A stretch of 30,426 nucleotides of DNA from a virus, in IMG/VR virus record IMGVR_UViG_3300048672_000242, positions 1-30,426 of that record; one strand, given 5' to 3'. Below, in pieces: positions 6,604-13,939 of this stretch. The notes beneath the pieces were generated by a model. That model was not told the origin of the DNA, searched no databases, and saw nothing but the letters and a program-made list of their open reading frames with translations. Both the position numbers and the translations under genes were made by a program. Within the stretch, counting starts at the first letter, position 1; each line of letters starts with the position of its first letter.

Positions 6604-8355
6604 TCAAAAAGGAACATCATCTTCAAACGCCACCGCAACTTCCGGTTCCCGTCTCGGCATCGGCATCTTCTTAACCTCAACCTTCGGACGCTTCCATCCA
6701 TTCCTGGCGATGGCGTCCATCGCCGCGCTCGCCTGCTCGAAAGACATGTCTGCCGACTCCTTCTTGGAGTAACCGAACTTCTGGAGCGCTGCGGCCTGCT
6801 TGAGTGTGCACTTGTTGTTCTTCCAGCGGTCAAACATCGTATCTATTAGCTGGCGACCTTCCGCGTAGCTTATCGAATCCGGGTCCACGCCTATCTTCTG
6901 GCGCAATACTGCCCGTTGTTTCTCGCTGAATTGTTTTACGTTGTCCCATCCTCTTGGTTTGACCGGCTTCAGGTCTAGTATGTCGAACGGATTGACGCTG
7001 TGCTTAGTGTAGGTTGTCCTTGCTACCAGCCTGGCCTTCCGCGCAGCTTCCTGTAAATGACGCTCACGCAATTCCTCCGCACGCTTTTCTTCTTCTTCCA
7101 ATAGCTTCGCCATATCCACCGGCTTGCCGGATTTCTTGGCAATGTTAATAGCGGAACTTACAACTTCATCGGATACGTTACCGCCAAGAATGTCAGCGGT
7201 GGACATGAGCTTATGCCGTCCGGAGTTTCCGACAAAGTCGATAATCAGGCAGGATGGTTTTACGCTCCGCTCAATCGCCATCGTCCGCATGGTGGCCGAC
7301 GGATAGTTATTAAGCTTGTGCGCAATCGACTCGTGCGGCCGGGTGGCGCGTCCTGCCATCTGCGCATATAGGCTACGGGACTTCGTTGGACGTGCCATGG
7401 ATATGACCTCCACCCCGGAGTCGTCAAACCCTTCGGTGAACACGCCGCAGTTCCAAAGGAATTGAATCTTCCCTAGCGCAAAGTCCTTTACAATCTTCTG
7501 CCTGTCCTCCGTGGGGGTGCCGCCGTGGACGAATGCGGCCATTCCTTGCCTGTGGCGGTTGAATATATCCGCGAGCATCTTTGCGTGGACCACAGAGGCA
7601 GCAAAGCCGATTCCCCGCTTATCTCCGATGATGTCTATCGTGGCCCCGGCTACGCCTTGGACATTCTTTTCGGACTTCATTACTGCGTCCAAGTCTGCTC
7701 CGTTCAAGTCCCCTGCAGTTGTTCTTACGTCCGCAAAGTTTATCCCGGACACGTGGACCATGTCTTGAAGTATCGGAACCAACCAGCCGTCCTTGATGGC
7801 GTCAATTATTTCATAGTCGAATGCGACTTCACCGAACAGCTGTCCCAACGCTTCCTCGTCACTCCTGTCCGGCGTGGCAGTAACTCCAAGGACAACCAAG
7901 TCCGGATTCTGCATATACCAGTCGATGACGCGACGGTAAGTGGACGACGTGGCGTGGTGCGCTTCGTCGATGATTAGCAGGCCGAAGTCTTTCGGGTCAA
8001 ACTTCGTCAGCCGGCCAGCCCCGTCGCCACCGGACGTATGAGTCTGAATCGTGGAGACGATTATGTTGGAGCGCGGGTGGAATAGGTTCCGGTCAGTCTC
8101 CGCCCGATACTGACCCATCTCTATATCCACCTGCTCCCCGGTGATAAGTTGCATCTTATCCCGCGCCTGCCAGATAAGTTCCTGCCGATGCGCAAGAATC
8201 ATGCTTCGCTTCGGAAGCATCCGCTTGACGATATGCGAGAACACGACCGTCTTCCCGCATCCGGTTGGCAAGACTCCAAGCAGAGATCGGTTCCCTTCGC
8301 TCCATAGGCGGAAGGAATTGTCTATCGCTCCGTGCTGGTAAGGGCGTGGCTTCAT
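6604..8355 (-). CDS. DEAD/DEAH-box SF2 helicase
   Basis: 583 aa. Motif I 'GVLPTGCGKTVVFSH' (GCGKT ends about residue 36), motif Ia 'SMILAHRQELIWQ', motif II 'LLIIDEAHHATS' with DEAH at about 130-133, motif III 'GVTATPDR' at about 157-164, motif V 'GVFTEGFDDSGVEV', motif VI 'YAQMAGRATRPH'. This is the RecQ/type III-restriction-like SF2 helicase core common in phages. The C-terminal 180 residues (after 'CLIIDFVGNSGRHKL') carry a coiled, Lys/Glu/Arg-rich segment and a helical tail that ends 'VAVAFEDDVPF'; this acidic end resembles partner-binding tails such as that of SSB. It ends four bases into the next start region. Confidence 0.9.
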   Translation of the reverse strand: MKPRPYQHGAIDNSFRLWSEGNRSLLGVLPTGCGKTVVFSHIVKRMLPKRSMILAHRQELIWQARDKMQLITGEQVDIEMGQYRAETDRNLFHPRSNIIVSTIQTHTSGGDGAGRLTKFDPKDFGLLIIDEAHHATSSTYRRVIDWYMQNPDLVVLGVTATPDRSDEEALGQLFGEVAFDYEIIDAIKDGWLVPILQDMVHVSGINFADVRTTAGDLNGADLDAVMKSEKNVQGVAGATIDIIGDKRGIGFAASVVHAKMLADIFNRHRQGMAAFVHGGTPTEDRQKIVKDFALGKIQFLWNCGVFTEGFDDSGVEVISMARPTKSRSLYAQMAGRATRPHESIAHKLNNYPSATMRTMAIERSVKPSCLIIDFVGNSGRHKLMSTADILGGNVSDEVVSSAINIAKKSGKPVDMAKLLEEEEKRAEELRERHLQEAARKARLVARTTYTKHSVNPFDILDLKPVKPRGWDNVKQFSEKQRAVLRQKIGVDPDSISYAEGRQLIDTMFDRWKNNKCTLKQAAALQKFGYSKKESADMSFEQASAAMDAIARNGWKRPKVEVKKMPMPRREPEVAVAFEDDVPF

Positions 8356-8368
8356 GGTTTACCACGTC

Positions 8369-8542
8369 TTACCAATCCTTCAGGTGATACCTACGCATCC
8401 GCTTGACATAATACGGGTGCATCTCTCCGGTTTCCGCCGTGTATTTCTTCGCTTCATCCGGGGTGGGTTCCTTGTCTTCAGAGGCTCGCGACGGCACACG
8501 CTTCGGTGGTCCAGACGGTTCGCGTTTTGGTGGAAGTGGCAT
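8369..8542 (-). CDS. very short hypothetical protein, 57 aa
   Basis: ATG 8542 lies one base after the TAA of the 105-aa gene, with GAGG about 12 nt upstream. The stop is 13 bases before the SF2 helicase start. The peptide is basic and Pro-rich (MPLPPKREPSGPPKRVPSRA), then acidic 'PTPDEAKKYTAETGEM', ending 'HPYYVKRMRRYHLKDW'. The Pro/Arg-rich N-terminus resembles those of the 152-aa and 80-aa proteins in this operon. No family recognised. Gene status rests on position and spacing. Confidence 0.5.
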   Translation of the reverse strand: MPLPPKREPSGPPKRVPSRASEDKEPTPDEAKKYTAETGEMHPYYVKRMRRYHLKDW

Positions 8543-8543
8543 A

Positions 8544-8861
8544 TTACTTGGATTCCTCAACCCACTTATAGCCGTACGATGTATCGCCGTGACCCGGTCG
8601 TGTAAAGTCAAACGGCTTCCGGTTTTCGGGCTGAGGCTTGCTCGGTTCGCAAGTCCACCCCTTACACGGGCGTGCGTCTTTACTGGCGTAGGATTCCAAC
8701 GTCGACAATGCCTCACCGGCTCCGTGGAGACTGCGGAGTGAGAGCAATTCCTGCGCAAGTGAATAAGCTCCGTCGTGGAAGCCATTGGCGTAGGTTGCCC
8801 GCAGTGATCCCCCGGGGATTCCTTCTGGCTCCTGTCTTAATGGTTCTATTGTTTTATTCAT
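8544..8861 (-). CDS. hypothetical protein, 105 aa
   Basis: ATG 8861 preceded by AGGAAGGAAATAAAAAACC, combining a purine-rich element with the A-rich leader typical here. The N-terminal half is helical (ANGFHDGAYSLAQELLSLRS...EALSTLESY), the second half polar with two Cys (ARPCKGWTCE) and a charged end (GYKWVEESK). Position between recombination and helicase genes suggests an accessory DNA-metabolism role, but nothing in the sequence shows it. Function unknown. Confidence 0.55.
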   Translation of the reverse strand: MNKTIEPLRQEPEGIPGGSLRATYANGFHDGAYSLAQELLSLRSLHGAGEALSTLESYASKDARPCKGWTCEPSKPQPENRKPFDFTRPGHGDTSYGYKWVEESK

Positions 8862-8881
8862 GGTTTTTTATTTCCTTCCTA

Positions 8882-9244
8882 TCAGGTTTCACGTGTCGGC
8901 ACCGTGGGATAGGATACCACCGTGCAAATCCATTTACCGGGAGCCTCGCTGCGCTTCCCGCCTTTCTTCCACCCGTGCACAACTATCTTCCCCCGCGCCC
9001 TGAGCCATATCAGCGCCCTTGGCTCATTCCGTATCTTCACCACCCGCTCATTGGCGTGGCCGGTAGTAGTAGATTGAACGCCAACGATGATTCCCTTTTC
9101 ATCGTGGATGCACAGTATGTCGATGAATCCAAACAAGTCCTGACGGACGCGGGCGAACGGGTTCCACTTCTCGACTACCTGACACACGTAACCATCCTTG
9201 CGCATCTTTTCGAGGGATAGCTTAGTTGGAGAATTCTTTCCCAC
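8882..9244 (-). CDS. small PD-(D/E)XK-like (VRR-NUC/Hjc-like) protein
   Basis: 120 aa from GTG 9244, two bases after the upstream TAA. The pattern 'LEKMRKDGYVCQVVEKWNP...RQDLFGFIDILCI...GIIVGVQSTT' matches small phage proteins with a restriction-endonuclease-like fold: a Glu/Lys helix, an Asp in 'FIDIL' (D42), then a beta-strand ending 'VQST'. The usual E-x-K after the Asp appears here as Q57-S-T, so catalysis is uncertain; it may be a degenerate or binding-only fold. Later 'NEPRALIWLRARGKIVVHGWKK' is also typical. Its place in a recombination operon suits a junction-resolving or recycling nuclease, which is inference. Confidence 0.65.
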   Translation of the reverse strand: MGKNSPTKLSLEKMRKDGYVCQVVEKWNPFARVRQDLFGFIDILCIHDEKGIIVGVQSTTTGHANERVVKIRNEPRALIWLRARGKIVVHGWKKGGKRSEAPGKWICTVVSYPTVPTRET

Positions 9245-9245
9245 G

Positions 9246-9986
9246 TTAAATCTCCACCGCTCCGCGCAACTTCTTCGCTTCGTCCGGAACGCAGTTTTTC
9301 CAGTAGAACTTGGAAACGAATCCCCGCCCCTTACAGTCCAGGCAACCTTCCGGTTCCGTCCCGTTGCACGTAACGCAGACGGCGTAGGGTCTAGCCGTTT
9401 CTAGATCCGCCTTCGCTTGGTCGATGGATGCGCAGACCGACTTGAAATTCACCTCCGCGAACAACTTATTCCCGGAGTCTTGCGCATCGTCGATACGGGA
9501 ACGAATCGCCGCCAGGTATGTGAGAATCTCCACGACCGTCTCTGCTGACTCCCAGAGGTCAAGGGATTCGGGTGGGATAGGAAAGCCGGTTCCGTCCTTT
9601 TGAACGGCTGCAGTGGTCACTGGCGGCTTCTGCGCGGCGTTGGCGATAGACTTGGCCGTAACCGCTCCGGAGGATGCCGCCTGCGCGACTACCGCAGCCC
9701 GTTGGGGAACCGGAACCTTGGACAACGCCTTCGCTGCGTTCGCGGAAGTTAAAAGCGGGTTACTTTTCCCGATGGGCGCGGAAGCAATGAGATGGTAAGC
9801 GTGCTTCTTGCTCCACCCCCAAACTTCCTCACAGTAGGCTTCAAAGGTTTCATACTTCTCCCGGTAAAGTTTCGTGTCCCGGATTTTGGTAAGGGCTTCA
9901 CCGACTTGAATCCAAGCATCCTTATGCTTCTTGATAACGGCTTCAAGTTTTTTCAGTTCCGCCGACTCGCGTGTTGTTAGTTTCAT
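9246..9986 (-). CDS. phage regulatory/replication-type protein with C-terminal Cys4 zinc finger
   Basis: 246 aa. The N-terminal 70 residues read like the helix-rich plasmid/phage family with 'IQVGEALTKIRDTKLYREKY' and 'YCEEVWGWSKKHAYHLIASA', a DNA-binding-like module seen in phage replication and partition neighbourhoods. The middle (75-130) is Ala-rich and probably flexible. The C-terminus has a DnaJ-like zinc site: C204-x2-C207, C215-x2-C218 ('CVTCNGTEPEGCLDCKGRGF'), with C232 nearby. The start follows an A-rich leader. Function unknown; I infer nucleic-acid binding. Confidence 0.6.
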   Translation of the reverse strand: MKLTTRESAELKKLEAVIKKHKDAWIQVGEALTKIRDTKLYREKYETFEAYCEEVWGWSKKHAYHLIASAPIGKSNPLLTSANAAKALSKVPVPQRAAVVAQAASSGAVTAKSIANAAQKPPVTTAAVQKDGTGFPIPPESLDLWESAETVVEILTYLAAIRSRIDDAQDSGNKLFAEVNFKSVCASIDQAKADLETARPYAVCVTCNGTEPEGCLDCKGRGFVSKFYWKNCVPDEAKKLRGAVEI

Positions 9987-10066
9987 ATGTTTCTTGGAAA
10001 TTTGTGCGGGTATTTTTCTTCAGGTCCCGCAAACTGGTTTTTCCACGGTGCCGTCGCACCGCTAAT

Positions 10067-10843
10067 TCACAGCCCCAGATGGGCTTTCAACTTGCCCCAG
10101 TCTTCACCGGACTCCGCTTCCTTCCCCTTGCCGAACAGTTCGTCTTGCGCGGCGAACCACTTCGCGCCCATCTTCTTCTCGTCCAGATTCGGATTCGCGG
10201 CCTGGAACGCATCCCAGACAGTCTCCTGGTCGGACTCTTCCACCGTCTCGGTTTCCGGTTCCGGGTCAGGCTCACGGGAAGGCTTGCCACCCTGCGCAGG
10301 CGCACCGGGCTTCGCCGGAGCGGTAGTTTTACCGGCTGCCGGTTTGGACGCGCTGGCAGACTTGCTGGACGCAGCGCCGACGGCTTTGAACTTACTCCCC
10401 CACTTCGCGAGAATGGCCTTGCGGTCAGACTCCGCGATGGGTTCGCTGCGCTTCGCTCCACGGGTGAGCGAATTGAGAAACTTCGCCTTGAACTGTTCCA
10501 CCGGCTCGTCCTTGCCTTCCGGCGTCCAGGAGTCATCGATGTAGCACTGCGCAAGGATGAACTCTGCTTCGCCGGTTTCGTTGACTGGAATCTCTTCCAG
10601 CTCGAAAGGGTTGGTTCCGGCCCAGTCCGGGAAGATTTCCTTCATGCTTTCCCACGTGGAAAGCATGAGCGAACCATCCTTCTTGCCGAAGTAAAAGGTG
10701 TCGACACCTTGATACTTCATGTCACCGCCGATAAGCTCGAAAGCGATTTCAAGCCCCAGCGCTCCGGCTTCGGTTTCCACGATGACCACCGGCTTTGTGC
10801 GCCGTGCGTAATGGTCTCCGGGTTGTGGTAGTATTTTGCTCAT
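10067..10843 (-). CDS. possible phage ssDNA-binding-type protein (DUF669-like context)
   Basis: 258 aa with three parts. A folded N-terminus (about 1-150) has strands 'KPVVIVETEAGALGLEIAFEL', 'DTFYFGKKDGSL' and 'AEFILAQCYIDDSW'. A disordered Ala/Pro/Lys/Glu-rich linker covers about 155-205 (ASSKSASASKPAAGKTT...EPDPEPETET). A short helical C-terminus begins 'ETVWDAFQAANPNLDEKK'. It sits in the recombination module with a Cas4/AddB-like nuclease and a Sak4-like ATPase, where an SSB-type protein is usual. I assign SSB-like function only from context and domain layout, not from a motif. Confidence 0.5.
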   Translation of the reverse strand: MSKILPQPGDHYARRTKPVVIVETEAGALGLEIAFELIGGDMKYQGVDTFYFGKKDGSLMLSTWESMKEIFPDWAGTNPFELEEIPVNETGEAEFILAQCYIDDSWTPEGKDEPVEQFKAKFLNSLTRGAKRSEPIAESDRKAILAKWGSKFKAVGAASSKSASASKPAAGKTTAPAKPGAPAQGGKPSREPDPEPETETVEESDQETVWDAFQAANPNLDEKKMGAKWFAAQDELFGKGKEAESGEDWGKLKAHLGL

Positions 10844-10896
10844 ATGTTTTATTACTGGTTTTTGTTTGTTTCTGCGATTCGGTTACTGGCCGAAAG

Positions 10897-11157
10897 TTAA
10901 TGACTGATTAAAGCCAATGCGAGTCGCGTGCGCTCACACTGTTCCAGGAGTCTGGCGCGACGTGGGTCATCTTTCTTGAAAGATTCCATGACCCACACTT
11001 CGTCATCTAGCCGCTTCTCCAAACGTTGGACTTTCGTCTTGTTGGCGATAGACCGGGAGGGTTTCGGTGGAACTGCATGTGCGGCTTTCATGTTCCAAGA
11101 TTTCTTTTGCTTCCGCTGGTAAGTTGATTTCTTGACTCCGGTTATTTGGATGCTCAT
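10897..11157 (-). CDS. small basic coiled-coil protein, 86 aa
   Basis: I chose ATG 11157 (MSIQITGVKKSTYQRKQKKS), which follows an A/T-rich leader; the longer ORF to 11220 would overlap the upstream gene. The N-terminal half is Lys/Arg-rich. The C-terminal half is a likely coiled coil (KTKVQRLEKRLDDEVWVMESF...RARLLEQCERTRLALAL). There are no metal-binding or catalytic motifs. Basic plus coiled coil suggests a small nucleic-acid-associated protein, but no family is recognised. Confidence 0.5.
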   Translation of the reverse strand: MSIQITGVKKSTYQRKQKKSWNMKAAHAVPPKPSRSIANKTKVQRLEKRLDDEVWVMESFKKDDPRRARLLEQCERTRLALALISH

Positions 11158-11171
11158 ATTATTTAATGATT

Positions 11172-11720
11172 TCACTTGAATGGGTTTGAAACCAATGTCC
11201 GAATTTGACCAGCTTGCCACTTCTTCTTTTCTTTTTTGGCGTAGGCGGCGGCGTCGGCGGCGTTGGCAGCGGCGGCGTCGGCGGCGTAGGCGGCGTAAGC
11301 GGCGGCGGCGTCGGCGGCGTCGGCGGTGGCGTAGGCGGCGGCGGCGGCGTAGGCGGCGGCGTAGGCGTAGGCGGCGGCGGCGGCGGCGGCGTAGGCGTAG
11401 GCGGCGGCGGATTTACATTTCATCCGCATTTTTTCCGTTGGGTTTTCCAGGTATTCCAAAGCCGCTTCGATTGCCTGACGCGGGCGCAAGTCCTTCGGAT
11501 ATTTCTTTTCAAAGATGTTTAAAACATCCTTAGCAAAAATACAAGCGAGCCTAACCGATGTCGGTTTGTCTAGTAGGGATTTTTTACGAAGAAACCAAAA
11601 CATCCAGTCTGGCCGTTCACAGTTTTCCCAAGCCTTAACTAAAGTTCTTTGCCCCCGCGCCCATTCCAACCCTTCGTAGCACGGGTTCATTTCTTCAAGT
11701 TTAATAAGTGAGTTTTTCAT
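11172..11720 (-). CDS. Imm-5-like 'putative immunity' protein with Ala/Tyr repeats
   Basis: 182 aa from ATG 11720. The N-terminal 100 residues match a recognisable pattern: 'GLEWARGQRTLVKAWENCERPDWMFWFL', 'VRLACIFAKDVLNIFEKK' and 'DLRPRQAIEAALEYLEN'. I know this from proteins annotated as putative immunity proteins (Imm-5-like), which occur in phages and bacteria. Residues about 105-161 are almost only Ala, Tyr and Asp in AAAYA/ADAA repeats, predicted as a long amphipathic or low-complexity helix. The basic tail is KKEKKKW. The true function is not established to my knowledge. The GCN repeat tract makes slippage-driven length variation likely. Confidence 0.7.
   Translation of the reverse strand: MKNSLIKLEEMNPCYEGLEWARGQRTLVKAWENCERPDWMFWFLRKKSLLDKPTSVRLACIFAKDVLNIFEKKYPKDLRPRQAIEAALEYLENPTEKMRMKCKSAAAYAYAAAAAAAYAYAAAYAAAAAYATADAADAAAAYAAYAADAAAANAADAAAYAKKEKKKWQAGQIRTLVSNPFK
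11238..11408. repeat. GGC/GTA trinucleotide-type low-complexity tract
   Basis: About 170 bp composed nearly only of GGC, GTA and related triplets on the plus strand (GCC/TAC on the coding strand). It encodes the Ala/Tyr repeat of the 11172-11720 protein. Such a tract can expand or contract by replication slippage in steps of three bases without breaking the frame. It also creates long Arg- or Gly-rich ORFs on the plus strand, which are shadows. Confidence 0.9.
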
Positions 11721-11744
11721 TTGTGGTTTATTTTTTGTATTGGA

Positions 11745-12578
11745 TTATTTAATGATTTTATCCCACGGGGATTCTCCGTGAACGATGTCGATGGATTCGT
11801 TAGTCGTGCGGGACTTCGCCATGCAGTGCGGAAGCTCCGCCGTGTAAAGTGTCCGCGTCCCGATTCCTTGCGCCTTCTTGCTCCCCTTCTCGGTATTCAC
11901 GTCGTAACCGAGGAATAAGACGTGGTCACACCATTCCTTGAGACGGTAGCGGATGGAAGCGGACTTGCTGTTCTGTAGCCGGGGTTCATAGCGGAGGAAA
12001 TCCTCACCGGAAGGATTCGGAACCATCGCGGTGCAGTCGTGCGCAATAAGAATCACATTGCGACCCTCCCGGACGTGCTTGTCCAAGTCTCCCAGAATCG
12101 TGAGGAAGGTTTCAAAGACATACTGGTATCCCTTTCCAAATCCGTAGTCCTCGATGCCCTGCGCCCGCTGTCCTTTGTCCGTCTTCACCTTGGCGAGCGT
12201 ATAGTTCACCGCCCACTCTTCCAGCTTCGTCGCCGTGTCGATAGCGATGTTATCGATGCCCTCCCACCCGCTTCCTTGCAGCGCGTTCCGGGTGGATTCA
12301 AAATCCTTCGCTCCGGGGATAAGCACCGGAAGCTCCGCGCCAATATCCGTTAGCTGAGTGCGCAGAATATCCAAGGACTCGTCCGCGTCAACGACGGCGG
12401 TCGTTCCGGGGAGCAGGCACGCGAGCGTTGACTTTCCGATTCCCCCGGTTCCGAACAGGAGGATTCGGTGTCCTCGCTTTGTTGCTCCCAGCTTTCCGAA
12501 CGACACCTTTGTCGGCCTGGGCGGCTGGGCGGGTGGGGATTGGGAGTTTAGACGGCGTGGAGGGAGCGGTTTGTTCAT
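11745..12578 (-). CDS. Sak4-like RecA-family ATPase (single-strand annealing recombinase)
   Basis: 277 aa from ATG 12578 after leader AACACAAACAAAAACTC. Walker A is 'LFGTGGIGKSTLA' (G43-T51), followed by 'AVVDADESLDIL', the Walker B-like strand 'NIAIDTATKLEEW' at about 110-122, and the sensor-type 'RNVILIAHDC' at about 173-182. This compact RecA core, with 'FGPPG.GKST...DTLDSLT...HxK', is the pattern of phage Sak4 and related AAA_24 proteins, which anneal ssDNA in recombination with an SSB. The neighbouring PD-(D/E)XK/Fe-S nuclease is the usual partner. Its first 64 codons overlap the nuclease reading frame (see findings). Confidence 0.82.
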   Translation of the reverse strand: MNKPLPPRRLNSQSPPAQPPRPTKVSFGKLGATKRGHRILLFGTGGIGKSTLACLLPGTTAVVDADESLDILRTQLTDIGAELPVLIPGAKDFESTRNALQGSGWEGIDNIAIDTATKLEEWAVNYTLAKVKTDKGQRAQGIEDYGFGKGYQYVFETFLTILGDLDKHVREGRNVILIAHDCTAMVPNPSGEDFLRYEPRLQNSKSASIRYRLKEWCDHVLFLGYDVNTEKGSKKAQGIGTRTLYTAELPHCMAKSRTTNESIDIVHGESPWDKIIK

Positions 12579-13632
12579 GAGTTTTTGTTTGTGTTGGGGG
12601 ACTTAGTTCAACGTTGAACTGCTGGATGGAGAATCCTTCCGGTGGCCGGTTGGGGTCAACGGTAAGATTGGAAAGGCAGAACGATTTATAATCGCAGAAG
12701 AAGCAGGTATCATGGTCCACGTGACGCGGCCAGGCTTCGGGATTTCTTTCAGCCCCACCTTCGGACTCCCGAAGATGTGTTATCATCCCGGCCAACGCGA
12801 TACGGTGGCGCTTGAACGATTCGACTTGGTCATCGATGACCGGAACCTCCTTGCGACAAAAATAGAAATCGGGGCGGAGCTTGGTATCTTGGTAAAGCCG
12901 CTCGCAGTATTCGTCTGGAGTCTCTTGGTGCTTCCGGACTTCCCACCCTTTTGACTTATCACCACCCTGAACAGGTTCGCCGTTTTTCTTGAACTGGCGC
13001 ACGCCGTTCGCATCCTCCACGATTTTCTTCCCGTTCTCGTCAAGGTCAACTATCTCCTTGGGATTGATAGACGGCTTCCGGGTAGTATCGTAAAAGATTT
13101 TAGAAATGTCGTAGCCTAGATGTTCCCGTCCTGCGCAAACGTATTGATACACCTGCGCATTAAACTTGAGGCGGGTCCAATAGTCCGACTCCGGGAAGAT
13201 GCTCTCACCGGTGGTCTTGGATTCAATGAGAGTAACGTGCCCGTCCGCCATCGTTCCGATGTTGTCTATCTTTCCCCGGAGGATAAAGCTGCCCGGCATG
13301 TCCGGGTCCACGTAGGTGAATTCGACCTCCGGGTTGAGATAGCCGGAACGCTCCACCTTTCCATACCTGTCATAATAGCCTGCCAGAAGCGCTGCGAGCT
13401 TGGCACAGTCATACTCTTCCAAGTCCGTCCCTTCCGGTATCGCGTGTGCGATGGCGGTCTTATATGACTCGCCTGCCCACCGGGCTTCCATCGCGAGGTG
13501 CCACGCGGTTCCGAACCGGAGCGCACCGGCGGGACGCCTATCCGCTCGCAGTCCAATCTCATAGCTCCAGAAAGACCTGCGCAAGCAGCTTACCATTCCG
13601 GTGAGGCGGGACGCTGTAAGGACGTTGTTCAC
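12388..13632 (-). CDS. PD-(D/E)XK nuclease with Fe-S cysteines (Cas4/AddB-like exonuclease)
   Basis: 414 aa from GTG 13632, which overlaps the upstream stop as GTGA; a start at 13695 would lie inside the zinc-ribbon gene. Visible core: C16 ('SCLRRSFWSYE'), 'RFGTAWHLAME' at 39-49, catalytic 'GKIDNIG' (D123) and 'LIESKTTG' (E137, K139), then 'FNAQVYQYV'. Three further Cys are in 'DTCFFCDYKSFCL' (C310, C313, C319). With C16 this is the Cas4/AddB Fe-S layout. These act as exonucleases that resect ends for recombinases such as Sak4. The last roughly 64 residues are low-complexity Pro/Arg-rich and are encoded antiphase to the start of the Sak4 gene, which suggests a lost stop codon. Confidence 0.88.
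   Translation of the reverse strand: MNNVLTASRLTGMVSCLRRSFWSYEIGLRADRRPAGALRFGTAWHLAMEARWAGESYKTAIAHAIPEGTDLEEYDCAKLAALLAGYYDRYGKVERSGYLNPEVEFTYVDPDMPGSFILRGKIDNIGTMADGHVTLIESKTTGESIFPESDYWTRLKFNAQVYQYVCAGREHLGYDISKIFYDTTRKPSINPKEIVDLDENGKKIVEDANGVRQFKKNGEPVQGGDKSKGWEVRKHQETPDEYCERLYQDTKLRPDFYFCRKEVPVIDDQVESFKRHRIALAGMITHLRESEGGAERNPEAWPRHVDHDTCFFCDYKSFCLSNLTVDPNRPPEGFSIQQFNVELSPPTQTKTHEQTAPSTPSKLPIPTRPAAQADKGVVRKAGSNKARTPNPPVRNRGNRKVNARVPAPRNDRRR
12605..12620. repeat. 16-bp perfect palindrome near the nuclease/Sak4 junction
   Basis: AGTTCAACGTTGAACT is perfectly self-complementary. It lies 27 bp before the Sak4-like start codon and encodes QFNVEL in the nuclease frame. It may be a protein-binding site, or a trace of where the nuclease once ended. 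No second copy was noticed. Confidence 0.6.
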
Positions 13633-13937
13633 TTGCACCTGTCCTTCCCGTATGCGGTCACGCCTTCCTTCGCTTCGCCGTCGCCCGCCACCCACCCCTT
13701 CGCTTCCTTATCCTTAACCGGCCTGCCACAGTAGGTGCACGAGCGCTGGTTAAGCAGTGGGCGATTACATCCTGCGCAGACGGTCTTAGTAGGTTCCGCC
13801 GGGGCGCGGGCCGTGCTGACCGGCTGCTTACAGTTGGGGCACTCCACCTTCCAACGGATTACCCCGGAGCGAAAGACCGCGAGGAAGTTCACCCCGCAGC
13901 CACACCTTACACTTACTGATTTCGATTTCACTTTCAT
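13629..13937 (-). CDS. double zinc-ribbon small protein, 102 aa
   Basis: Three Cys clusters: 'RCGCG' near residue 12 with 'CPNC' at about 33-36 (first ribbon), then 'CAGC' and 'CTYC' (second ribbon, residues about 54-70). The tail is basic and ends '...KDRCK'. Proteins with tandem zinc ribbons act as small nucleic-acid-binding or protein-interaction adaptors; no enzyme domain is present. The gene follows the RHH gene by two bases and overlaps the nuclease start (GTGA), so it is translationally coupled to the recombination nuclease. The specific function is unknown. Confidence 0.65.
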   Translation of the reverse strand: MKVKSKSVSVRCGCGVNFLAVFRSGVIRWKVECPNCKQPVSTARAPAEPTKTVCAGCNRPLLNQRSCTYCGRPVKDKEAKGWVAGDGEAKEGVTAYGKDRCK

Positions 13938-13939
13938 AA

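Noticed and set aside
4203-8355. Methyltransferase plus two SF2 helicases as a host defence system (DISARM- or BREX-like)
   Set aside because: They lie in a phage operon with primase, recombinase and nuclease genes; no signature components (DrmA-C, PglZ, BrxC) are present. Better read as phage DNA replication/modification.
9971-10831. 286-aa plus-strand ORF with no motif
   Set aside because: Antisense shadow of the SSB-like gene in a GC-rich region; composition is Arg/Leu-rich and no family is visible.
11180-11533. Arg- or Gly-repeat ORFs on the plus strand across the GGC tract
   Set aside because: These are antisense products of the triplet repeat; the minus-strand frame has a recognisable N-terminal domain.
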